From Pseudoalteromonas citrea (GTDB lineage: Bacteria; Pseudomonadota; Gammaproteobacteria; Enterobacterales; Alteromonadaceae), in assembly GCF_000238375.3 (NCBI RefSeq), contig NZ_AHBZ03000017.1, positions 62,001-126,000 on the forward strand: a stretch of DNA of 64,000 nt, given 5' to 3'. A program made the translations under genes and the position numbers. Of the stretch, positions 57,674-64,000 are shown piece after piece (position 1 is the first letter of the stretch; each line of letters begins with the position of its first letter). The notes beneath the pieces are model-generated. The model saw only the letters and a list, made by a program, of their open reading frames with translations, did no database searches and had not been told where the DNA came from.

Positions 57674-57709
57674 AGATACACAGGTTGCTAAACCAAAACC
57701 TATGTATCT
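57674..57709. repeat. inverted repeat between the collar genes and the protease gene
   Basis: AGATACACAGGTT and AACCTATGTATCT pair at 12 of 13 positions with a 10-base loop, 5 bases after the last collar stop. No T-run follows on the minus strand. It may reduce read-through or protect the collar mRNA end. Confidence 0.5.
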
Positions 57710-57714
57710 GCGCG

Positions 57715-58251
57715 TTAATTTCGTGGCGGATAAACTCCCTCTAGTGCAATACAAAAGTTGAGCACCAATGCAGGTTGCATATTCTCATGAGGATCACCTG
57801 CCCCCGCCACAGAAAGACTAGAGCTACTCATTAAACCGACATCATCATCAAGTGGAGCTGTGTATCGCAGCGCTCCACCTGATGCACCTCCCTCAATTGC
57901 AAGTTTGTTATTACTTGGCTCTTGGGTATCACCTCCTTTAAATATGCCGGAAATACTGTGTGTATGCTCAGGTAATTGAAGTGGGCTCAATACCGCCTGA
58001 GTAAACCCGCCAAGCTCAGAAAAGAACCTACTAGTCAACCCAGGGCCTTGCCCTGCGTGCATAGGCGCTCGCCCTGCTAAATCAGGAAGACAAAATGTTG
58101 TTCTCCCATTTCCTCCAAAATTGGTCCCCAATAAGCTAAAGACCGCTCCCATCTGTGAAATGCCAACAATTTGGCCATTACAAATGGACCAATCTCGAGG
58201 ACTGAACGTTGCGCCAAGCATTCGAATTTCCCCAATAAATGGATCTGCCAT
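57715..58251 (-). CDS. phage-tail-collar (Mdp-type) protein, third of three
   Basis: 178 residues. ADPFIGEIRMLGATFSPRDW opens the collar domain; CNGQIVGISQMGAVFSLLGT, GGNGRTTFCLPDLAGRAPMH and a closing NMQPALVLNFCIALEGVYPP complete the pattern shared by all three neighbours. No signal peptide is seen. The family is found at the base of phage tail fibres and in bacterial microcystin-dependent (Mdp) proteins. The three genes are separated by 12-13 bases and are paralogues; no phage structural genes lie near. Function unknown. Confidence 0.85.
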   Translation of the reverse strand: MADPFIGEIRMLGATFSPRDWSICNGQIVGISQMGAVFSLLGTNFGGNGRTTFCLPDLAGRAPMHAGQGPGLTSRFFSELGGFTQAVLSPLQLPEHTHSISGIFKGGDTQEPSNNKLAIEGGASGGALRYTAPLDDDVGLMSSSSLSVAGAGDPHENMQPALVLNFCIALEGVYPPRN

Positions 58252-58264
58252 CTCTTATTCTCCT

Positions 58265-58795
58265 CTAGTTTCTTGATGGAAAAATGCCTTGCAGGCAAAT
58301 AACAAAGTGAATGGCCAAGTAAGGCATCATATTATAGTGCGGTTCAGTATCTCCCGCAGACTCCACCGCCATGGCACTTAATTCTTGTACTTTAGAAGTA
58401 CCTGCGTTTGAAGTATAAGCAGTTTCCGTTTCTGGGCTTTTTGCAAGCACATTACCAATTGCAGTGGATGTGTTTGCACTGTTATTACTAGCCTGTAAGC
58501 TATGAGTATGTGCAGGGATTTGACTCTTTTGTAAGGTAACCACCTCTACACCCGTTTTAGCTCCAAGCGGGTAGTTTTGTAAGCCCGGCCCTTGGCCAAA
58601 ATGAACGGGGATACGCCCTCTCATATCAGGTAACTCAAAGGATGAGCGTCCATTCCCTCCGTATTGCGTCCCTATAAGTGCAAACAGAGGTTGGTTTTGA
58701 TTTACGTCAATAACAGCGCCATTACACATTGCCCATTGTCGTGGTGCAAAGGTGGTGGCCATCATCTTTATGTCACCCATAAATGATTCAGACAT
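58265..58795 (-). CDS. phage-tail-collar (Mdp-type) protein, second of three
   Basis: 176 residues with the same plan as its neighbours: SFMGDIKMMATTFAPRQWAM, CNGAVIDVNQNQPLFALIGT, GGNGRSSFELPDMRGRIPVH, a variable middle with HTHSLQA, and the end NMMPYLAIHFVICLQGIFPS. The middle (about 95-150) differs most between the three paralogues, as expected if it forms the exposed or binding part. It starts 12 bases after the first collar gene. No signal peptide. Confidence 0.85.
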   Translation of the reverse strand: MSESFMGDIKMMATTFAPRQWAMCNGAVIDVNQNQPLFALIGTQYGGNGRSSFELPDMRGRIPVHFGQGPGLQNYPLGAKTGVEVVTLQKSQIPAHTHSLQASNNSANTSTAIGNVLAKSPETETAYTSNAGTSKVQELSAMAVESAGDTEPHYNMMPYLAIHFVICLQGIFPSRN

Positions 58796-58807
58796 GCTTT
58801 CTCCTTA

Positions 58808-59356
58808 TTAATTTCTTGGTGGGAAAATACCGTCAAGTGCCATACAAAAATTCAGTGCTAACAAAGGTTGAATGTTCGTATGAGACTGCCCCTCCCCCAC
58901 GATAGAAACAACGTCATGCGCCAGTCCTGTTAGACTTGTCGCTGAGTTATACATAAACGGTTCAGTAGCAGTACCCCTAAGGTCTTTGCTGCGAGCAAAT
59001 ACTGCATCGGTAAAAGTTGGGTTATTTATTGCTTCTGTACTGGTCGCTTGCACACGATGCGAATGGGCGGCCATTTCAGCAATACTGAGCGTGACATTTT
59101 CTACTCCATACTGATTGCCTACCTTAAATAGCCCACTAGGCTCACTTCTCAGAGTTCCTTGCCCGATTGGCGTTCGCCCTCGAAGGTCTGGCAATGAAAA
59201 ATTACTTCTCCCATCCCCTCCAAATTGAGATGATAGTAACGCGTACAAAGCCCCGTTTTGAGAAATTGGAATCACCTGACCATCACAAGATGCCCAATCT
59301 TTAGGCGCAAAGTTAAACGCAAAAGGCCGTATTTCAGACGTAAACGGTTCAGCCAT
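58808..59356 (-). CDS. phage-tail-collar (Mdp-type) protein, first of three
   Basis: 182 residues from the ATG at 59356, chosen for the AAGGAG site 7 bases upstream and because it aligns with the start of the next collar protein (AEPFTSEIRPFAFNFAPKDW). CDGQVIPISQNGALYALLSS, GGDGRSNFSLPDLRGRTPIG and NIQPLLALNFCMALDGIFPP complete the family pattern. First of the three tandem paralogues, 83 bases after the DUF6916-like gene. Confidence 0.85.
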   Translation of the reverse strand: MAEPFTSEIRPFAFNFAPKDWASCDGQVIPISQNGALYALLSSQFGGDGRSNFSLPDLRGRTPIGQGTLRSEPSGLFKVGNQYGVENVTLSIAEMAAHSHRVQATSTEAINNPTFTDAVFARSKDLRGTATEPFMYNSATSLTGLAHDVVSIVGEGQSHTNIQPLLALNFCMALDGIFPPRN

Positions 59357-59439
59357 ATAAATCTCCTTACTCACTTTTGTTAAACTAATGATTTACTTTA
59401 GTTATTACCAAGCTAAAGTGTTAACCTAACCCGCTATAA

Positions 59440-59721
59440 CTAGCGATGTTGAGCCACATGAATTTCATACTCAGTTTCACTATTTGGCGATAGAAACAGC
59501 TCTGCTTCTCCGAATGCTTCATGTACGAGCTTATAAGTACCTTGGCTTAAAGGCTCATTGGCTTTACCATTTAGCAGTACACAAAATGCATTCCACTCGT
59601 CACCATCAAGCTTTGATTTTTGAACTGATGATATCTCCAGCTCTACTTCACCATTTTGACCCACAACTTTTACAAGTGTGCCTTGTGCACTTTCCACATT
59701 TTCAAACGTAAACTTTTCCAT
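59440..59721 (-). CDS. small DUF6916-like protein
   Basis: 93 residues from the ATG at 59721, which follows GGGGG; the longer frame from 59790 runs into the GNAT gene without a ribosome site. The protein (EKFTFENVESAQGTLVKVVG, VCVLLNGKANEP-like, GTYKLVHEAFGEAELFLSP) is predicted all-beta and resembles the small proteins annotated DUF6916 that accompany collar proteins. No signal peptide. Function unknown; a chaperone or partner for the collar proteins is a guess from position. Confidence 0.65.
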   Translation of the reverse strand: MEKFTFENVESAQGTLVKVVGQNGEVELEISSVQKSKLDGDEWNAFCVLLNGKANEPLSQGTYKLVHEAFGEAELFLSPNSETEYEIHVAQHR

Positions 59722-59750
59722 ATTCGCCCCCTTTCTTAAATTTAACTTAG

Positions 59751-60260
59751 TCACACACCACTCATTAGCTTCACAGGGTGCGGGTACCACACCATAAATT
59801 CATATGGCGGGCTAATAGATTCCACCTGAAACCCTAAACGACAATATAACTGCTTGGCTGCCATATTATTTTGCTCAACAGAGAGGGTTAATGGCGCACC
59901 AGACTGTAATGCGGCATTTTGAAATGATTGAATAATTGCTGAGCCAAAGCCATGCCCTCGAGCGCTGGGTAAAAAACCAATGTCGACGATGCGAATTTCG
60001 TTCGGGCCAAAATCAATGGTTGCTTTGCCTATCGCTTCATGATGCTTTTCTATAATGAAGTACATTGCATTGGGGAACTTATCCCCATACCCTTGGGTTT
60101 GAGCCCGAAATTGCAATTCCACAATTGACTCTACGAAATCTTTTTCGCCGTCAATTAGCTGTAAATCTTGGCGCATCGAATGGTGCAGTTTTTCTAAAAA
60201 TGGCTTATCTGCAGTATTCGACGGCCTTATATTTAGCCCGTTTGGAATATTAAGTTTCAT
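59751..60260 (-). CDS. GNAT-family N-acetyltransferase
   Basis: 169 residues. The acetyl-CoA binding signature is visible as IVDIGFLPSARGHGFGSAII (about residues 88-107), with the preceding HEAIGKATIDFG strand and the closing NMAAKQLYCRLGFQVES. The substrate is unknown. It stands between the hydroxylase-like and DUF6916-like genes with gaps of 15 and 29 bases, so it is part of the collar/giant-protein run and may modify one of its products. Confidence 0.85.
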   Translation of the reverse strand: MKLNIPNGLNIRPSNTADKPFLEKLHHSMRQDLQLIDGEKDFVESIVELQFRAQTQGYGDKFPNAMYFIIEKHHEAIGKATIDFGPNEIRIVDIGFLPSARGHGFGSAIIQSFQNAALQSGAPLTLSVEQNNMAAKQLYCRLGFQVESISPPYEFMVWYPHPVKLMSGV

Positions 60261-60275
60261 TATGTCGCTATCTCC

Positions 60276-60893
60276 TTAACTTACTTTTTTACAGCAATAT
60301 GTTTTGCTTTTAGAGTTAACAATTAAATTAAATAGCCACTCATTAACATTGCAATCTATAACTAGATTAGTTCTTGGCGTATCGCCTAAATTCTTTACCG
60401 AATGCTCTGCGTCAGCGTTGATATACCACACGCTATTTACATCCATAGGAACCAACGCATTATCTACTTGAAACCGCACGTCGGGAGTCGTCTCTAAAGG
60501 AATGTGAATACGAGCCTGTGATGATGCCTCAAGACTTAGGCCCTGATCTCTATGGGGCTTTATATAGGCATTATTATGAAGGCGCATTAAACGCGCAGAT
60601 AAGACTTCACACTGAAAACGAGCAATAAGGGCCTTGATTATTGGAAGCTTTTTTAGGAAGTGACTTTCTACCCACTGAGATTCATTTCCGAACGGAAATG
60701 ACTGTAAAATGATATGGCTATCGACATGCTCTTTAGGCACCAATAAAGGCAATACATCCCATCGGCCTTCGTAACACGCACTATTTACGTGGTCTACCCA
60801 CTGAGAACTTTGCGCAGTATTAATATCATGCGACAAGTCCAAGTCTTGTAGTGGTACATCTAACTTTGCAAACGCTAGCACAGGCCCAAGCAT
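60276..60893 (-). CDS. aspartyl/asparaginyl beta-hydroxylase-like dioxygenase
   Basis: 205 residues from the ATG at 60893, with AAGGAAG 4 bases upstream; the longer frame has no site. The iron- and 2-oxoglutarate-dependent fold is shown by IKPHRDQGLS (His-x-Asp), ARIHIPLETTP, the second His in NADAEHSVKNLG, and RTNLVIDCNV (Arg for 2-oxoglutarate). Animal relatives hydroxylate Asp/Asn in calcium-binding EGF modules. This is the first gene of the nine-gene run ending in the calcium-type giant repeat protein, so a role in modifying a product of the run is plausible. Confidence 0.8.
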   Translation of the reverse strand: MLGPVLAFAKLDVPLQDLDLSHDINTAQSSQWVDHVNSACYEGRWDVLPLLVPKEHVDSHIILQSFPFGNESQWVESHFLKKLPIIKALIARFQCEVLSARLMRLHNNAYIKPHRDQGLSLEASSQARIHIPLETTPDVRFQVDNALVPMDVNSVWYINADAEHSVKNLGDTPRTNLVIDCNVNEWLFNLIVNSKSKTYCCKKVS

Positions 60894-61132
60894 AAAACTT
60901 CCTTTTATAACGGGTAGTGTGCAGGTTTCTACACAATAAAACCCACCACATTTACGCAATAATTAATTGCTTAAAAATAAATAATTACATGATTACATAT
61001 CTTTTATAAATTACCAATTACAGCGCATTACACCATCAATACTTATTTACCTTTAAGTCATAACACGTTTATATTAATCAAAAAAGTATTTAACGACTAT
61101 TATAGGTACTCCGAATAAAATCCCCCTCTACG

Positions 61133-61864
61133 CTATTGATAATCCATTTCAATCGAACGAACCTCTTGATCAGTCATCGCTTTTAATAACGTACTTAATT
61201 TATGCGCTTTTTGTTTATTACTATCGGTAAAGCCAATAAATTGCCGCTCAGAGTGAACAAGCTCTGGTAATATCGCCACTGGTAAATTAAATTGCGCAAT
61301 GGTTTTTTCAGCCCAGCGCTTATCGATTAATATAGCGCCAACACGATTAGAAGCCAGTATGTCAAAGAGTGCTCTTGCGTCTTCGTCCGACCCTTCATAA
61401 TAAGAACGCTTAATAATCACGGCCTTTATATCAGATAACACCTCTATGACTTCGTCTGGATACGGGTACTCTTGTGCAATCACCACGCTAAAAAACGGAA
61501 GAGATTTAATTTTTTCAAGGGTTAAGTGACGGTTGTTTACATTGACCGCTAATGCCATCTCCCACACAGATACCATATGTTCCACTAAGTTTAGCGAATC
61601 AGAGCTATCTATATGCAAAGTAAAATCGTATTTCCCACCTTGTACATCATCAATACACCTCTTATACGGAAGCTCAGTAAATGACGCACTGATATTGGCT
61701 GTACTTAGCGCATACGTTAGTAGATCCACTTGAATACCCTTTGCTACAGAGTCCTGTTCAACAAAACTAAACGGCCACCATCGAGAAAAGCAAAAGCTAT
61801 ATTCTTCACTTTGCGCAAACACGCAGCTTTGATACAAACATAGCCCAACAATAAGCCATTTCAT
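61133..61864 (-). CDS. periplasmic substrate-binding protein (family 3 type)
   Basis: 243 residues. A signal peptide (MKWLIVGLCLYQSCVFAQS) is followed by an SBP_bac_3-like fold: FCFSRWWPFSFVEQDSVAKG, IQVDLLTYALS, ELPYKRCIDDVQGGKYDFTL and GAILIDKRWAEKTI. There is no transporter gene beside it. Many such orphan proteins in Alteromonadales bind amino acids or act as signalling proteins; the ligand is unknown. Confidence 0.8.
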   Translation of the reverse strand: MKWLIVGLCLYQSCVFAQSEEYSFCFSRWWPFSFVEQDSVAKGIQVDLLTYALSTANISASFTELPYKRCIDDVQGGKYDFTLHIDSSDSLNLVEHMVSVWEMALAVNVNNRHLTLEKIKSLPFFSVVIAQEYPYPDEVIEVLSDIKAVIIKRSYYEGSDEDARALFDILASNRVGAILIDKRWAEKTIAQFNLPVAILPELVHSERQFIGFTDSNKQKAHKLSTLLKAMTDQEVRSIEMDYQ

Positions 61865-61936
61865 TAAATTACGCCCACACTCATCATAAAGCTTAGTTAA
61901 GCGTAATAGGTTTTAGGTAGGGTGCAAATTAACTTG

Positions 61937-62347
61937 CTATATTTTCGGTAGAATATGACTTAGCGCAAAACAAGCGAGCGTAGCAAACGACACCAAAACC
62001 CATAACCTTGCGTACTTAGTTTGTTGACAAGCATTGTAGTAACATTGACTCGGGTTATTTGGATCTATCAAGATAAAAGTTGGTGCATTTGAATTAAAGG
62101 ATTGAATGAGCTGTTGCCTATAGCCAGTCTGACAACTGTGCAGTTGGCCTAAAAACATAAACTCTACCAATAAGCTAGACTCTCCAAGTAATTCTATTGG
62201 ACCCGCTTTGTGCTGTTTCACAGTGACCAAATTAATTACTTGAACTTGGCGCCAAACTCGCTTGTTTAATCGTTTTTTTTTACCTTGCCACAAGACTAAA
62301 GATGTTAAAAATAGCATCGCTACGACCAACATTAATAGCCAATTCAT
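61937..62347 (-). CDS. small two-helix membrane protein of unknown function
   Basis: 136 residues. Membrane helices lie near residues 2-20 and 113-133, with a beta-rich middle (VQVINLVTVKQHKAGPIELL, SLLVEFMFLGQLHSCQ, APTFILIDPNNPSQCYY) that resembles DUF3592-type proteins. It overlaps the cyclodeaminase-like gene by 4 bases and so belongs to the M24 run. I do not recognise a function. Confidence 0.7.
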   Translation of the reverse strand: MNWLLMLVVAMLFLTSLVLWQGKKKRLNKRVWRQVQVINLVTVKQHKAGPIELLGESSLLVEFMFLGQLHSCQTGYRQQLIQSFNSNAPTFILIDPNNPSQCYYNACQQTKYARLWVLVSFATLACFALSHILPKI

Positions 62348-63279
62348 AATACTAGCCTGTAAACCAGCTGAGCTATTAATAAGTCACTTAATGCCATTCC
62401 TACTGACTTAAAAACGGTAATATCTTCCGCCATTCTGGTAAAATTAAGTTGGTGTATCTCACTAAGTTCAGCAATAATATGTGACTGTGAAATGGCTCCT
62501 TCCGCTATTGGCAATAACACTTCCCCCGCCTCATTTAGTACATTGACTTTACTATCCACAAATAACTTTGCGCAACTGATCGTAACGGTATCGCACTCTC
62601 TTGCATCTTTATGGTGATTACCAATTAAATCAACATGACACCCAGGCTTTAACCAGTGTCCATTAAATAAAGGTGAATGAGCGCCAGTTGCACAACTTAT
62701 AATATCAGCGCTTGCTATAGTCGCTTCATCAGCAATGCCTATACAAAATTGAATATGTGTAAACTTGCTTGTCAACGTTAATAAAAGAGATTTTGCTTTC
62801 GTCTTATTTCGGGCAATTAACGTCACTTTATTGATTGCTCTCACACTAACATGTGCCTCAATCATATAAAGCGCTAAATTACCCGAACCAAAAAATACTA
62901 AATGCTTGCTATCAGAGCGCGATAAATACGCCGAAGCTAACGCAGAAACCCCTGCGGTTCTCCATAACGTTACACTTGTACCGTCGATTAACCCAAGGGG
63001 TTCACCATGAGTACGGTCAAATAGCATTATCTTAGAATAAAGGCTTTTCAAGCCACGTGTCATATTGCTCGGAAAATACGTAAATGACTTTACTGCGATG
63101 ACTTCATCATTCCATGCAGGAAGTACAGCAAAAGCATCATGGTTACTATCACACTCATTTAATGAATAAACGTGACGTGGCGGAGTACCTGCAGGCTTCT
63201 TAAATCCATTTCTCAACGCACTGATCACTCCATCAAAGTGAAGACTGCTATGTACTTGCTGTTCTGAGATAATATGCAT
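62344..63279 (-). CDS. ornithine cyclodeaminase/mu-crystallin family protein
   Basis: 311 residues from the ATG at 63279, which follows AAAGGAA and excludes the overlap with the M24 gene that the longer frame would need. The NAD-binding loop reads LVFFGSGNLALYMIEA, preceded by SVTLWRTAGVSALASAYLSR, a motif of the family. The GSGN form differs from the usual GxGxQA. Family members act on ornithine, alanine, lysine, imines or dehydro-amino acids. It lies 5 bases after the M24 peptidase gene, so a role in cyclic amino acid or imine metabolism together with a proline-type peptidase is possible. Confidence 0.85.
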   Translation of the reverse strand: MHIISEQQVHSSLHFDGVISALRNGFKKPAGTPPRHVYSLNECDSNHDAFAVLPAWNDEVIAVKSFTYFPSNMTRGLKSLYSKIMLFDRTHGEPLGLIDGTSVTLWRTAGVSALASAYLSRSDSKHLVFFGSGNLALYMIEAHVSVRAINKVTLIARNKTKAKSLLLTLTSKFTHIQFCIGIADEATIASADIISCATGAHSPLFNGHWLKPGCHVDLIGNHHKDARECDTVTISCAKLFVDSKVNVLNEAGEVLLPIAEGAISQSHIIAELSEIHQLNFTRMAEDITVFKSVGMALSDLLIAQLVYRLVL

Positions 63280-63284
63280 TTCCT

Positions 63285-64000
63285 TTACTCCAATATAAAG
63301 TGCTTTGGGGCATGAGTTAAACACTCATACCCATTATGATTAACTAATATGTCATCTTCGATTCTTACCCCGCCAACATCAGGGATATACACACCAGGTT
63401 CAATGGTGATCACATTTCCAGCGTTCAATACGGTGTTATTTGTAGGCGTGATAAAAGGTGCTTCATGGAGATACAGCCCTAACCCATGACCAATACCTTT
63501 ACCCCCATACTCTTTGTAACCTCCCGCATCAATTACTTTTTGTGCGGCATCATTAACTGTTGAACATGACGCACCATCACATACTTCACTCAAAGCTGCA
63601 GTATGAGCAGTAAGTACCGTATTAAATAACTGTTGCTGTTCTTGAGAGGCTTTTTTATATACGTAGGTACGTGTCATATCCGAGCGATATCCGTTTACTA
63701 CAGCGCCAAAGTCAATCAGTATAAAATCGCCTTCTTTTAACTGCATTTCACTTGGTTTGCCATGTGGTAGCGCACTGCGAATACCAAAAAGCAGTATAGT
63801 GTCGAAACTAACACCATCAGAGCCTAACTGCTGCATTCTGTAGTCGAGAAAATTAGCAAGCTCCTTTTCAGTGATCCCGACTTTAATCTGCTTTAAGGTA
63901 TCTACTAACGCCATATCAGCAATTTCTGCTGCTTTACGAATGCAACTTACTTCACACTGTTCTTTAACTGACCTCAATTGTTCTATAAGCCCTATAACAG
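63285..64000 (-). CDS. M24 aminopeptidase (Xaa-Pro type), C-terminal part cut by window edge
   Basis: The reading frame stays open to base 64000, so the apparent start near 63977 (TTG) is not real and the N-terminal creatinase-like domain is probably outside. The pita-bread catalytic domain is complete enough to show the metal ligands: Asp in LIDFGAVVNGYRSDMTRTYV (two), His in GHGLGLYLHEAP, Glu in ITIEPGVYIP and Glu in GGVRIEDDILV. It would remove N-terminal residues before proline or cleave similar dipeptides. It leads the run with the cyclodeaminase-like gene. Confidence 0.88.
   Translation of the reverse strand, partial: VIGLIEQLRSVKEQCEVSCIRKAAEIADMALVDTLKQIKVGITEKELANFLDYRMQQLGSDGVSFDTILLFGIRSALPHGKPSEMQLKEGDFILIDFGAVVNGYRSDMTRTYVYKKASQEQQQLFNTVLTAHTAALSEVCDGASCSTVNDAAQKVIDAGGYKEYGGKGIGHGLGLYLHEAPFITPTNNTVLNAGNVITIEPGVYIPDVGGVRIEDDILVNHNGYECLTHAPKHFILE

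Noticed and set aside
57715-59356. Prophage or tailocin suggested by three tail-collar proteins
   Set aside because: No capsid, sheath, baseplate, terminase, integrase, holin or lysin gene lies nearby; the neighbours are enzymes and a giant surface protein.
63960-63977. Annotated-looking start of the M24 peptidase at a TTG near 63977
   Set aside because: The frame continues upstream without a stop to the window edge and the N-terminal domain is missing, so the gene is cut rather than short.

Overview
The window reads as a chromosomal segment of a marine gammaproteobacterium of the Alteromonadales type, most likely Pseudoalteromonas or a close relative. The grounds are an A+T-rich base composition, FabA, a ribosome modulation factor very close to the E. 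coli one, an electron-transfer flavoprotein set behind LiuR-like operators, a hut pair with a long urocanase, and a biofilm polysaccharide locus collinear with the Vibrio fischeri syp locus. No tRNA, rRNA, CRISPR array, intact insertion sequence or prophage was seen. The first gene (1-812) and the last gene (63285-64000) run off the window.

Region 1 (1-22264) is a syp-like exopolysaccharide locus with its own regulators. Reading leftwards from 20710, the genes match V. fischeri sypJ, K, L, M, N, O, P and a fused Q-R, and then, from 10229, sypA, B, C, D, E and G. They encode a glycosyltransferase, flippase, polymerase/ligase, acyltransferase, chain-length protein, priming transferase, export protein, OmpA-like lipoprotein, STAS switch, its kinase/phosphatase, and a sigma54 activator. 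Around them lie a YvcK-like protein, a free-standing Hpt protein, two plus-strand glycosyltransferases, a receiver-only protein and the N-terminal part of a PAS sensor protein that may replace SypF. A palindrome, TTGCA-N3-TGCAA, occurs in the intergenic regions of this locus next to five sigma54-type promoter candidates, which suggests one SypG-type regulon.

Region 2 (22253-39490) is mostly household metabolism: a membrane-anchored endonuclease/phosphatase-family protein, a small operon (PTPS-like protein, M23 peptidase-like protein, thioesterase), fabA with a FabR-type operator, rmf, a chemoreceptor, etfA/etfB divergent from ETF-ubiquinone oxidoreductase across two LiuR-type palindromes, a second thioesterase, RNase H1, and hutU-hutH divergent from a LysR regulator.

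Region 3 (39596-43814) holds a secreted Kelch protein and a clear cyclic-di-GMP-I (GEMM) riboswitch ahead of a 61-residue exported peptide and a secreted pectate-lyase-fold/LamG protein. This ties c-di-GMP to a possible polysaccharide-acting enzyme about 20 kb from the polysaccharide locus.

Region 4 (43832-60893) is a single minus-strand run of nine genes: an Asp/Asn beta-hydroxylase-like protein, a GNAT acetyltransferase, a DUF6916-like protein, three phage-tail-collar (Mdp-type) proteins, a secreted subtilisin-like protease, a TIGR03032/DUF4915-type protein, and a 3764-residue repeat protein. The giant protein ends in a GlyGly-CTERM-like signal that is fused in frame to a second signal peptide and an OmpA-like beta-barrel. 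No other phage genes are present. I regard this cluster as the best candidate for an undescribed surface system.

Region 5 (61133-64000) holds a periplasmic binding protein and a short operon of an M24 peptidase (cut by the window edge), an ornithine-cyclodeaminase-like protein and a small membrane protein.
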